Source: Lysobacterales bacterium
GTDB lineage: Bacteria; Pseudomonadota; Gammaproteobacteria; Xanthomonadales; Xanthomonadaceae
Direction: 5' to 3'
Assembly: GCA_020442465.1 (NCBI GenBank)
Contig: JAGRJY010000154.1
Coordinates: 1-59,767, forward strand
Length of the DNA: 59,767 nt
Positions 24,929 through 32,521 of the stretch are shown here, one piece after another (the stretch's first letter is position 1; the number at the start of each line of letters is the position of its first letter). The translations under genes were made by a program, and so were the position numbers. The notes beneath the pieces were generated by a model. The model was not told the DNA's origin, did not search any database, and saw nothing but the letters and a program-made list of their open reading frames with translations.

Positions 24929-26173
24929 TCACGAACCTGCCTTGAGCAAGGTCTTGAAGTCGCCACCGCTCGGCGACTGGAACAGCTGCAGATCGAATTC
25001 CGGAAGAATCGCCAGCAGATGGTCGAAGATGTCGGCCTGGGTCGCCTCGTAGACGTTCCAGTCGGTGCTCTGGGTGAAGCAGTACAGCTCCAGCGGCATC
25101 CCGCTGGGCGTCGGTGCGAGCTGGCGCACAAGCACCGTCATGTCCTTGTGCAAGCCCGCATGATGGCGCAGATACGCGTCGACGTAGGCACGAAAGGTGC
25201 CGAGGTTGGTCAGGCGCCGGGTGTTGACTGCCTCCAACGCCGCGTCGCGCAGGCTGTCGTTCCAGCGTCCGATCTCATCCTGCTTTCTCTGCAGGTAGTC
25301 TTCGATCAGCGCGAAACGCTTCAGGCGCCCGCGTTCTTCGTCACGCAGGAAGCGCACCGAACGCTGGTCGAGCAGCAGGGCGCGCTTGATCCGACGGCCA
25401 CCGGCTTCGCTCATCCCGCGCCAGTTGCGGAACGATTCGCTGATCAGGCGGTGGGTTGGGATGCTGGTGATGCTCTTGTCCCAGTTCTGCACCTTCACCG
25501 TGTGCAGGGCGATGTCGATCACGTCGCCGTCGGCATTGGCCGACGGCATTTCGATCCAGTCGCCGACGCGCAGCATGTCCTGGCTGGTCAGCTGGATGCT
25601 GGCGGTAAGCCCCATCAGCGTGTCCTTGAACACCAGCAGCAATACCGCCGTCATCGCACCGAGGCCGGACAGCAGCAGCAGCGGCGAGCGGTTGATCAGC
25701 ACCGCGATGATCAGCACCGCGGTCACCAGCCAGACCAGCAGCTGCAGGAGCTGGATGTACCCCTTGATCGGACGGTGCTTGGCGCGCTCGGCATCGGCGG
25801 CCAGATACATCTGGTTCAACAGCGACAGCGAGCGCGTGATCGCGTGCGCGAGGGTGAACACGATGTAGGCCACCGCCAGGTGGCCGATGGCCGCCTCAAT
25901 GTCCGGCTCGATGCCGGGCAACAGGGCGATGCCGAAGTAGATGACCAGGGCCGGCACCACGTGTGCCACCCGCCCGACCACGCCGCGCTCGAACAGGGCG
26001 TCGTCCCACCGCGTGGGCGTCAGCCTCGCCAGCGCCGTCAACGCACGCAGCAAGACCCGCTTGGTCACGAAATCGGCCAGCCAGGCTGCAAGCAGCAGGG
26101 CCATCGACGTCGTCACCAGCCAGAGTGCAGGCTGGGTCTGCAGCCAGCCGATGAACTCGCGCCAGGCACTCAT
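24929..26173 (-). CDS. Mechanosensitive channel, MscS family (YbdG-like)
   Basis: A 414-residue MscS-family channel of the YbdG type. About five N-terminal helices end in the pore helix and the MscS beta domain, with TASIQLTSQDMLRVGDWIEM (about 184-203) and the insertion-bearing C-terminal domain beginning WDKSITSIPTHRLI. YbdG homologues give small conductance upon osmotic downshift. It overlaps the folB stop by ATGA and precedes folK, an unusual place inside a folate gene pair. Confidence 0.92.
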   Translation of the reverse strand: MSAWREFIGWLQTQPALWLVTTSMALLLAAWLADFVTKRVLLRALTALARLTPTRWDDALFERGVVGRVAHVVPALVIYFGIALLPGIEPDIEAAIGHLAVAYIVFTLAHAITRSLSLLNQMYLAADAERAKHRPIKGYIQLLQLLVWLVTAVLIIAVLINRSPLLLLSGLGAMTAVLLLVFKDTLMGLTASIQLTSQDMLRVGDWIEMPSANADGDVIDIALHTVKVQNWDKSITSIPTHRLISESFRNWRGMSEAGGRRIKRALLLDQRSVRFLRDEERGRLKRFALIEDYLQRKQDEIGRWNDSLRDAALEAVNTRRLTNLGTFRAYVDAYLRHHAGLHKDMTVLVRQLAPTPSGMPLELYCFTQSTDWNVYEATQADIFDHLLAILPEFDLQLFQSPSGGDFKTLLKAGS

Positions 26174-26535
26174 GCTTCGCGCTCCGCCCGGGTGCGCTCG
26201 ATGATCACGCCCACCGCCGAGGCGCCGCGCACCGCGCCCGGCTTGGACAGCTTGAGCCGTACGTGACCGACCTCGAATTCATCGAGGATGATCGCGGCGC
26301 ATCGCTCGGCCAGGGTCTCCACCAGACCGAAGTCGGAGGTCGAGACGAAGGCGATGAGCCGCTTGCTCACCGCCTTGTAGTCGAGCGTGTCTTCGATGCG
26401 GTCGGTCGCAGCCGGGCGGCGATTGTCGAACGCCATCTCGACGTCGAACCGAAGCGGCTGACGGATGCGTCGCTCCCAGTCGTAGATACCGATCAGGGCC
26501 TCGATCTCGAGCCCTTCGATGAAAACCTTGTCCAT
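26170..26535 (-). CDS. folB: Dihydroneopterin aldolase
   Basis: Cleaves 7,8-dihydroneopterin to 6-hydroxymethyl-dihydropterin and glycolaldehyde, the step before FolK. The 121 residues show VFIEGLEIEALIGIYDWE (4-21), DYKAVSKRL near 52 and the catalytic-loop region VETLAERCA near 72, with a lysine in RLKLSKP near 97. The ATG at 26535 fits family length. The stop overlaps the mscS start (ATGA). Confidence 0.95.
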   Translation of the reverse strand: MDKVFIEGLEIEALIGIYDWERRIRQPLRFDVEMAFDNRRPAATDRIEDTLDYKAVSKRLIAFVSTSDFGLVETLAERCAAIILDEFEVGHVRLKLSKPGAVRGASAVGVIIERTRAEREA

Positions 26536-26658
26536 GGCGCGGCGGAAATTGCTCCAGCGTGTCTGGCGGTGCATGGTACCGGACGCGTTCGCGACGCGAG
26601 CCCCTCGAGGGGTCCGCGGCCTGCTTCGCGGCCACGACGGAACCGTGGCGAAGAGCGC

Positions 26659-27672
26659 TCAGATGGCCGGCAGGCTGGCCATGTCCCAGCGCGGACGCGC
26701 CTGGATCTCGCTGCCCTGCCGTTGTCCTGCCGCAAGCCGAAGGGCCCCGGCAAACGCGATCATCGCGCCGTTGTCGGTGCAGAATTCGGGACGTGGAAAG
26801 CACAAGCGGTACCCGCCGCGGGCGGCCGAGTCGGCCAATGCCTGGCGCAGCCGCCGATTCGCGCCGACACCGCCCGCCACCACCAGCACACCGGCGCCGG
26901 TCGATGCCATCGCCCGCTCGCACTTGATGCGCAACGTGTCGGCCACGGCGTCCTCGAAGCCACGCGCGATGTCTGCCTGGGTCTGTGCACTGTGGTCGCT
27001 GTGCTGCCAGGCGAGCAGGACCTGGGTCTTGAGTCCGGAAAAGCTGAAATCGAGACCCGGCCGGTCGGTCATCGGTCGCGAGAAGGTGAACGCGCCGGAT
27101 CGGCCCTGCTCGGCCAGCCCGGCGAGCACGGGCCCGCCGGGATACGCGAGCCCCATCATCTTCGCGGTCTTGTCGAAGGCCTCGCCCGCGGCATCGTCGA
27201 GACTCTCGCCGAGCAGCTCGTAGTCGCCCAGTCGCCGCACCAGCACCAGCTGGGTGTGTCCACCCGATACCAACAGCGCCACGAACGGTGGCTGCGGCGG
27301 ATCGGCCTCGAGCAACGGCGCGAGCAGGTGCCCCTCCATGTGGTGCACGCCGATCGCCGGGATGTCGAGCGCCCAGGCGATGGCGCGCCCGGCGGCAGCG
27401 CCGACCAATAGCGCACCCACCAGCCCCGGCCCGGCGGTGTAGGCGACGCCGGTCAACGCGCTGCGCTGCACGCCCGCATCGGCCAGGCAGGCGTCGATCA
27501 GCGGCCACAGGCGCCGAACGTGGTCGCGGCTGGCCAGCTCGGGCACGACCCCGCCGTACTCGGCGTGCATCGCGATCTGGCTGAACAGGCGATGCGCGAG
27601 CAGCCCGCGCCGGGTGTCGTAGACCGCCACACCGGTTTCGTCGCAGGACGTCTCGATGCCCAATACGCTCAT
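26659..27672 (-). CDS. tsaD: tRNA N6-adenosine threonylcarbamoyltransferase
   Basis: Transfers the threonylcarbamoyl group to A37 of ANN-decoding tRNAs (t6A) within the TsaBDE complex. The 337-residue ASKHA-fold protein begins [17 protein letters not shown] and has the metal-binding HHMEGH near 110-115, then [13 protein letters not shown] and a C-terminal [13 protein letters not shown]. The ATG at 27672 follows family convention. It is divergent from rpsU, the classical tsaD/rpsU arrangement of gammaproteobacteria. Confidence 0.96.
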   Translation of the reverse strand: MSVLGIETSCDETGVAVYDTRRGLLAHRLFSQIAMHAEYGGVVPELASRDHVRRLWPLIDACLADAGVQRSALTGVAYTAGPGLVGALLVGAAAGRAIAWALDIPAIGVHHMEGHLLAPLLEADPPQPPFVALLVSGGHTQLVLVRRLGDYELLGESLDDAAGEAFDKTAKMMGLAYPGGPVLAGLAEQGRSGAFTFSRPMTDRPGLDFSFSGLKTQVLLAWQHSDHSAQTQADIARGFEDAVADTLRIKCERAMASTGAGVLVVAGGVGANRRLRQALADSAARGGYRLCFPRPEFCTDNGAMIAFAGALRLAAGQRQGSEIQARPRWDMASLPAI

Positions 27673-27731
27673 CGACGCGCCCCACCCGGACAGGTCGCTC
27701 TGCCCGGCACGCGCTGCGTGGCAGGCTTGGC

Positions 27732-27761
27732 TTGCAGAAACTCGCACATGCCGGGTATCAT
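27732..27761 (+). promoter_or_regulatory. rpsU promoter
   Basis: TTGCAG (27732-27737), 18-bp spacer, TATCAT (27756-27761) in the tsaD/rpsU divergent region. The start is expected near 27768. Confidence 0.65.
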
Positions 27762-27769
27762 ACGCGGCT

Positions 27770-27785
27770 CCCCGACCCGTCGGGG
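27770..27785 (+). promoter_or_regulatory. Hairpin in rpsU leader
   Basis: A 6-bp perfect stem CCCCGA / TCGGGG with CCCG loop lies at the expected 5' end of the rpsU mRNA. It may stabilise the transcript or act in regulation of S21; its role is unknown. Confidence 0.4.
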
Positions 27786-27810
27786 GATCAAGCGAAACCC
27801 CGGAGATCAC

Positions 27811-28026
27811 ATGCCCAGCGTCAAAGTCCGCGAGAACGAGCCTTTCGAGTTTGCCCTGCGTCGCTTCAAGCGCACCTGCGAGAAAGCAGGCGTGCTGGCC
27901 GAAACCCGCAAGCGCGAGTTCTACGAGAAGCCGACCCAGGAGCGCAAGCGCAAGGCCGCCGCAGCGGTGAAGCGCCACCTGCGCCGTGTGTCGCGCGACG
28001 CCACCAAGCGTCAGCGCCTCTACTGA
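27811..28026 (+). CDS. rpsU: 30S ribosomal protein S21
   Basis: A 71-residue basic protein ([20 protein letters not shown] start, ...[17 protein letters not shown] end in parts) identical in layout to gammaproteobacterial S21. It binds the 30S platform near the anti-Shine-Dalgarno and aids initiation. The ribosome binding site is CCGGAGA. It is followed by a strong terminator, then yqeY; dnaG comes only after an export cassette. Confidence 0.98.
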   Translation: MPSVKVRENEPFEFALRRFKRTCEKAGVLAETRKREFYEKPTQERKRKAAAAVKRHLRRVSRDATKRQRLY

Positions 28027-28044
28027 TCTTTCCGGGATCGCAGC

Positions 28045-28080
28045 AAGCCGGCCGCGCCCTGCGCCGCCGGCTTTTTGTGT
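28045..28080 (+). terminator. rpsU terminator
   Basis: Stem AAGCCGGC / GCCGGCTT with GC-rich inner pairs, followed by TTTTTGTGTTTT. Strong rho-independent terminator. Confidence 0.9.
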
Positions 28081-28179
28081 TTTCGGCCCCCAGAAACTTC
28101 TCGACGTTGCGCATCGCCTGAGCACTGCGTCGACGCCGCAGGCGCATTGACGCGCCACCGCCCTCCCGAGGAACCGCGC

Positions 28180-28626
28180 ATGAGCCTGCGTCAGCAGTTG
28201 ACCGACGACATGAAGACCGCGATGAAGGCCGGAGAGAAAGACCGCCTTGGCGTCATCCGCCTCATCAACGCCGCAATCAAGCAGCGCGAGGTCGACGAAC
28301 GCATCGAGATCACCGATGCCGTCGTGCTCGCCGTGCTCGAGAAAATGGTCAAGCAGCGCAAGGACTCCATCAGCCAGTACGAATCGGCTGGCCGCACCGA
28401 TCTGGCCGACGTCGAGAAATTCGAGATGGGCATCCTCGAGACCTATCTGCCGGCGAAGATGGGCGAAGCCGAACTGAAGACTCTGGTGGCCCAGGCCGTC
28501 AGCGAATCAGGCGCCACCGGCCCGGCCGACATGGGCAAGGTGATGGGGGTTCTGAAGCCCCGCATCGGCGGCAAGGCCGACATGGGCCAGGCTTCGGCGC
28601 TGGTGAAGGCCGCGCTCGCGGGCTGA
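28180..28626 (+). CDS. GatB/YqeY domain protein
   Basis: A 148-residue YqeY family protein, related to the tail domain of GatB that grips tRNA. It is mostly helical: an N-terminal [20 protein letters not shown] and C-terminal [19 protein letters not shown] are signatures. The molecular role is unclear; a link to tRNA-dependent amidation is inferred from the domain. The ATG has CGAGGA upstream. It normally sits between rpsU and dnaG, as it does here apart from the inserted cassette. Confidence 0.93.
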   Translation: MSLRQQLTDDMKTAMKAGEKDRLGVIRLINAAIKQREVDERIEITDAVVLAVLEKMVKQRKDSISQYESAGRTDLADVEKFEMGILETYLPAKMGEAELKTLVAQAVSESGATGPADMGKVMGVLKPRIGGKADMGQASALVKAALAG

Positions 28627-28810
28627 ACCCGACCGAATGCCGCGGGCCGGCCCGGACCATCCGGGCCCGGCGCGCGATTCTGCGCGCGCAATCCGAGGGC
28701 ACGTTGCCGGGTTGATCCTTGCCTTGCACCAGCCCGCGCACCCGATTCGCGTCGACGCGCACCCTGAGTTTTCCATGTGCCCGATCAACCTGGCCCGGCC
28801 CACTGCTTGC

Positions 28811-28842
28811 GCGATTAATTAATTTATGTATTAATTAATCGC
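28811..28842. promoter_or_regulatory. Perfect palindromic operator abutting tetR
   Basis: Arms GCGATTAATTAAT (28811-28823) and ATTAATTAATCGC (28830-28842) are perfect 13-bp complements around TTATGT. The right arm ends at the base before the tetR ATG. The AT-rich block stands out against its GC-rich surroundings. It probably binds the TetR dimer encoded next to it and covers the promoter (TTGCGC near 28808, TTAATT near 28831). Confidence 0.88.
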
Positions 28843-29493
28843 ATGCCGCCCACCGAATCCCGCGCTCGAAAAACCGGCCGCCCGCCGCGTCAGCGGGCGG
28901 CTGCGACGCGCGACGAGCTGCTGGACAAGGCCATCGACGTGTTCGTCCGCCGCGGGATCCAGGCCGCAACCCTGCGCGACATCGCCACCGAAGCCGGCGT
29001 CACGCCGGCGATGCTGCACTACCACTTCGGTGACAAGCAGGGCCTGGTGGGCGCCGTCGTCGAAGAACGCGTGCTGGCAGCCATCGGCGCACTGCACGCC
29101 GAATTGGGACGCCCGGAAGACGTCGCCGGGCTCATGGGCACGTTTGCGCGCGCGGCGATGGCCATTGGCCATCGTCATCCCTGGTTGCCCAGCCTCTGGG
29201 TTCGCGAAGTGCTCAGCGAAGGCGGTGCATTGCGCCATGTGCTCGTCGAACGGGTGGCGCCGATGATTCCGCGACGCATCGCTGAGCGATTCTCCGACGC
29301 GCAGAGCCGCGGCGAACTGGACGCCAGGCTGGATCCGCGCCTGCTGGTGGTCAACCTGATCGGTCTCACCCTGTTCCCCCTGGCTGCCGCACCCATCTGG
29401 CGGCAGATCTTCAGCGCCGACGACATCGACGAGCCGGCCATCACCGCACACACCCTGGCCCTGATCGGGAAGATCGCGGAGACATCCCCATGA
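28843..29493 (+). CDS. TetR family transcriptional regulator of the export cassette
   Basis: A 216-residue TetR repressor. An arginine-rich N-terminal arm precedes the helix-turn-helix (about residues 24-70, TLRDIATEAGVTPAMLHYHFGDK). The ligand-binding C-terminal domain is of the CerR/YbiH-like type (LVNLIGLTLFPLAAAPIW). No ribosome binding site is possible because the operator palindrome directly precedes the ATG, so translation is probably leaderless. The gene overlaps the following HlyD gene by ATGA, giving an autoregulated tetR-hlyD-ABC operon. Confidence 0.92.
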   Translation: MPPTESRARKTGRPPRQRAAATRDELLDKAIDVFVRRGIQAATLRDIATEAGVTPAMLHYHFGDKQGLVGAVVEERVLAAIGALHAELGRPEDVAGLMGTFARAAMAIGHRHPWLPSLWVREVLSEGGALRHVLVERVAPMIPRRIAERFSDAQSRGELDARLDPRLLVVNLIGLTLFPLAAAPIWRQIFSADDIDEPAITAHTLALIGKIAETSP

Positions 29494-30470
29494 CCACCCG
29501 CCCCGTTTCGCTGCAGCGCCTTGCACGCTCCGCGTTGCTGACCATGCTGCTCGCCTCGCTGGTGGCGTGCGCGAGCGAAGAGACCGACATCCTGCTCGGT
29601 GAGACCGAGTTCGCCACGGTCGACGTGCCGGCCGAGGCCAGCGAGCAGATCGTCGAACTGGCCGTGAAGGAAGGCCAGCGCGTCGAAGCAGGCGACCTGA
29701 TTGCCCGTCTCGACGACGCGCGGCTGCGCCTGCAGCTCGACGCGGCGCGCGCCACCGCCGCGCAGGCCGAATCGGCCCTGCTCGAAGCCACCCATGGCGC
29801 ACGCATCGAGACCATCGACGCAGCGCGGGCCGCCCTTCGGCGCAACGAGGCGTTGTGGGCGGAGAGTCGCACCGAAATGCAACGCGCCGAACAGCTGCGC
29901 AAGCAGGGACTGGTCGCCCAGCAGGCGCTGGACTCGGCGCAGGCCAACGAACGCCGCACACACGCCGAGCGCGATGCGGCCAGGGCCGATTTGAACGCCC
30001 TGCTGGCGGGCACCCGCGCCGAACAGATCGCGCAGGCGCAGGCTGCGGTGAGGGTCGCCCAGGCGCGCGTCGCCGAGATCGAGCTGGTGCAGACACGCTA
30101 CGCCTTGCGCGCGCCGCGCGCGGGGACCATCGATGCGCTGCCCTTCGAACTGGGCGATCGTCCGCCGCTGGGTGCGTCGACGGCACGCATCGCCGTCGGC
30201 GCGCAGCCGTATGTGCGCGTCTTCGTCCCGGCCAGTCGCCGCGCGGCCGTGCACGTGGGCGACCGCTTCGACATTCGCCTCACCGGCGTACGGGAAACGC
30301 TGCAGGGACGCCTGCGCGAGGTGGCCAAGGAGCCGGCCTTCACCCCCTACTACGCGCTGGTCGGCGACGACGCCAGCAAACTGGTGTTCCGCGCCGAAAT
30401 CGACATCGAGAACGCGCCGGACGCGGCCCTGCCCGCAGGCCTGCCGGCGACGGTGCACATCGGTGACTGA
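29490..30470 (+). CDS. HlyD-type membrane fusion lipoprotein
   Basis: A 326-residue periplasmic adaptor for an ABC exporter. The signal peptide ends in a lipobox (LVAC, Cys near 27), so it is probably a lipoprotein. The lipoyl half-motifs flank a long coiled coil (about residues 75-190, Ala/Glu/Arg-rich), then LRAPRAGTIDALPFELGDR starts the barrel region. It is similar in layout to YbhG/YhiI. It is translationally coupled to tetR upstream and overlaps the ATPase gene downstream. Confidence 0.9.
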   Translation: MTTRPVSLQRLARSALLTMLLASLVACASEETDILLGETEFATVDVPAEASEQIVELAVKEGQRVEAGDLIARLDDARLRLQLDAARATAAQAESALLEATHGARIETIDAARAALRRNEALWAESRTEMQRAEQLRKQGLVAQQALDSAQANERRTHAERDAARADLNALLAGTRAEQIAQAQAAVRVAQARVAEIELVQTRYALRAPRAGTIDALPFELGDRPPLGASTARIAVGAQPYVRVFVPASRRAAVHVGDRFDIRLTGVRETLQGRLREVAKEPAFTPYYALVGDDASKLVFRAEIDIENAPDAALPAGLPATVHIGD

Positions 30471-31395
30471 ATCGCCCGCCATCGTGGCGAGGGGCCTGAC
30501 GCGCCGTTTCGGTGATCTGACGGCCGTCGACCGGCTGGACCTGGACGTTCCACGCGGCGCCGTGTACGGCTTTCTCGGGCCGAACGGCTCGGGCAAGTCC
30601 ACCTCGCTGCGGATGCTGTGCGGGCTGCTGCAGCCGAGCGAGGGCTCGATTCGCGTACTCGGGCTCGACATTCCGCAGCAGGCCGAGGCCCTGAAACGGC
30701 GCATCGGCTACATGACCCAGAAGTTCTCCCTGTACGAAGACCTGACCGTGCAGGAAAACCTCGAATTCCTCGCCGCCGTTCATGCGGTGCCACGAGCGAA
30801 GGCGCGCGCGCGCGTCGACGAATTGATCGAGCGCTACGACTTCAGCGACCGCCGTCGGCAGCTGGCCGGGACGATGTCGGGCGGACAGAAGCAACGCCTG
30901 GCCCTTGCCGGCGCGATCCTGCACAAGCCGGAACTGCTGCTGCTCGACGAGCCCACCAGCGCGGTCGACCCGCAGTCGCGGCGGGACTTCTGGGCGAACC
31001 TGTTTGCGCTGGCACAATCCGGCACCACGATCCTGGTGTCCACCCACTACATGGACGAGGCCGAGCGCTGCCACCGCCTCGCCATTCTCGAGCGCGGGGC
31101 GCTGGTGGCCGATGGCAGCCCGGCCGAGTTGTGCCGCAACCTGCCCGGCAAGGTGCTCAGCATCGAGGACGCGGATCCGCCCGCGCGCGAGTCGTGGCTG
31201 CTGCGCCGCGATGACGTGCTGGGCGTGGCCCAGATCGGCAACCGGCTTCGCGTGCTGCTCACCCAGGACGACGCCGAGCCGCTGCTTGGGGCACTGAGGG
31301 CGGACGGCTTCGCCGGCCACGCCGAAGTCATCCAGCCCAATCTCGAGGACGTGTTCGTGGCGGCGACCCACGGTCGCCAGGGAGACGACGCGTGA
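30463..31395 (+). CDS. ABC transporter ATP-binding protein
   Basis: A 310-residue ATPase of the YbhF/CcmA type. Walker A GPNGSGKS (near 38-45), Q-loop YMTQKFSLYEDLTV, signature MSGGQKQRLALAG, Walker B LLLLDEP, and switch His in VSTHYMDEAERCHR. A C-terminal extension of about 80 residues (from residue 230) is typical for partners of ABC-2 permeases. The start is GTG overlapping the hlyD stop by 8 bp. With the HlyD protein and permease it forms an efflux system; the substrate is unknown. Confidence 0.94.
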   Translation: MTESPAIVARGLTRRFGDLTAVDRLDLDVPRGAVYGFLGPNGSGKSTSLRMLCGLLQPSEGSIRVLGLDIPQQAEALKRRIGYMTQKFSLYEDLTVQENLEFLAAVHAVPRAKARARVDELIERYDFSDRRRQLAGTMSGGQKQRLALAGAILHKPELLLLDEPTSAVDPQSRRDFWANLFALAQSGTTILVSTHYMDEAERCHRLAILERGALVADGSPAELCRNLPGKVLSIEDADPPARESWLLRRDDVLGVAQIGNRLRVLLTQDDAEPLLGALRADGFAGHAEVIQPNLEDVFVAATHGRQGDDA

Positions 31396-32483
31396 GCCCG
31401 GTACGCCTGTTCGCGATCGTGCTGAAAGAGCTGCGGCAGCTGAAGCGCGACCGCCTCAGCTTCGCCATGATCGTCGGCATTCCGACCATCCAGCTGCTGC
31501 TGTTCGGATTTGCGATCAATCTCGATGTTCGGGGCTTGCACGCCGCCGTCTGGGACCAGGCGCACTCCGCCACCTCGCGTGAACTCATCGCCGGTCTGCA
31601 GGCCACCGGCGTGGTCGATCTCAGGCATGCGGTGCACAGCGGCCAGGAAATCGACGCGCTGATGCGGGCGGGCACGATCAGCCTGGCGGTGGTCGTGCCG
31701 GAAGACCTCGAGCGCAGGCTGGCACGGCGCGACCGCGCGGCGCTGCAGATCGTCGTCGACGGCTCCGACCAGGTCGTACAGGCTTCGGCACGACAGCTCG
31801 CGGCCTACCCCGTATACGCCGTCGATGGATGGACGGCGCGGGTGAATCCGGTCGAAGTGCTCAACCGCTACAACCCCGAGCGACGGGCGCCGGTCAACAC
31901 CGTACCCGGCCTGATCGGTGTCATCCTGACCATGACCATGGTGCTGTTCACCGCCGTGGCTCTGGTGCGCGAACGCGAGCGCGGCAACCTGGAGATGCTC
32001 ATTGCCACCCCGGTGTCGCCCTGGGAGCTCACCCTGGGCAAGGTGCTTCCTTTCGCGGGCATCGGCCTCATGCAGGTCAGCCTCGTGCTCGCACTTGGGC
32101 GGCTGGTGTTTGCGGTACCCATACGCGGCCACCTGCTCGATGTGTACCTCGCGGCCTCGGTATTCATCCTCGCCAGCCTGGCGCTGGGCGTGTTCCTGTC
32201 GACGCTGGCGCGCAGCCAGTTCCAGGCCATGCAGCTGGCGTTCTTCACCTTCCTGCCACAGATTCTGCTGTCGGGCTTCATGTTTCCCTTCGCGGGCATG
32301 CCCAAGGCGGCGCAATGGCTGGCCGAGCTGCTGCCGATGACCCACTTCGTGCGTCTCATCCGCGCCATCATGCTGCGCGGTGCACCGCTGCACGAACTGC
32401 GTCCCGACCTGCTCGCGCTGGCGGTGTTCGCGGTGCTGTTCCTGTCCCTGTCGACCCTGCGCATCCGCAAGCGGCTCGACTAG
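31392..32483 (+). CDS. ABC-2 type permease (YbhS/YhhJ-like)
   Basis: A 363-residue inner-membrane permease. One N-terminal helix (about residues 24-42) is followed by a large periplasmic domain, then five helices from about 175 to the end, with the ABC-2 signature RERERGNLEMLIATPVSPWE (about 194-213) and LLPMTHFVRLIRAIMLRG. The start is GTG overlapping the ATPase stop (GTGA). Only one permease gene is present, so a homodimer is expected. Confidence 0.93.
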   Translation: MSPVRLFAIVLKELRQLKRDRLSFAMIVGIPTIQLLLFGFAINLDVRGLHAAVWDQAHSATSRELIAGLQATGVVDLRHAVHSGQEIDALMRAGTISLAVVVPEDLERRLARRDRAALQIVVDGSDQVVQASARQLAAYPVYAVDGWTARVNPVEVLNRYNPERRAPVNTVPGLIGVILTMTMVLFTAVALVRERERGNLEMLIATPVSPWELTLGKVLPFAGIGLMQVSLVLALGRLVFAVPIRGHLLDVYLAASVFILASLALGVFLSTLARSQFQAMQLAFFTFLPQILLSGFMFPFAGMPKAAQWLAELLPMTHFVRLIRAIMLRGAPLHELRPDLLALAVFAVLFLSLSTLRIRKRLD

Positions 32484-32506
32484 GCCGGCGTCGCACCGGA
32501 ACCTCA

Positions 32507-32512
32507 TACAAT
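32507..32512 (+). promoter_or_regulatory. -10-like box nine bases before dnaG
   Basis: TACAAT ends ten bases before the dnaG ATG, with no clear -35 and no Shine-Dalgarno between. If used, it gives a nearly leaderless dnaG mRNA independent of the export operon. Confidence 0.45.
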
Positions 32513-32521
32513 GCGGGCACC

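Noticed and set aside
27673..28158. N-terminal extension of tsaD
   Set aside because: The frame is open upstream but overlaps rpsU and its promoter. The family N-terminus starts exactly at the ATG at 27672.
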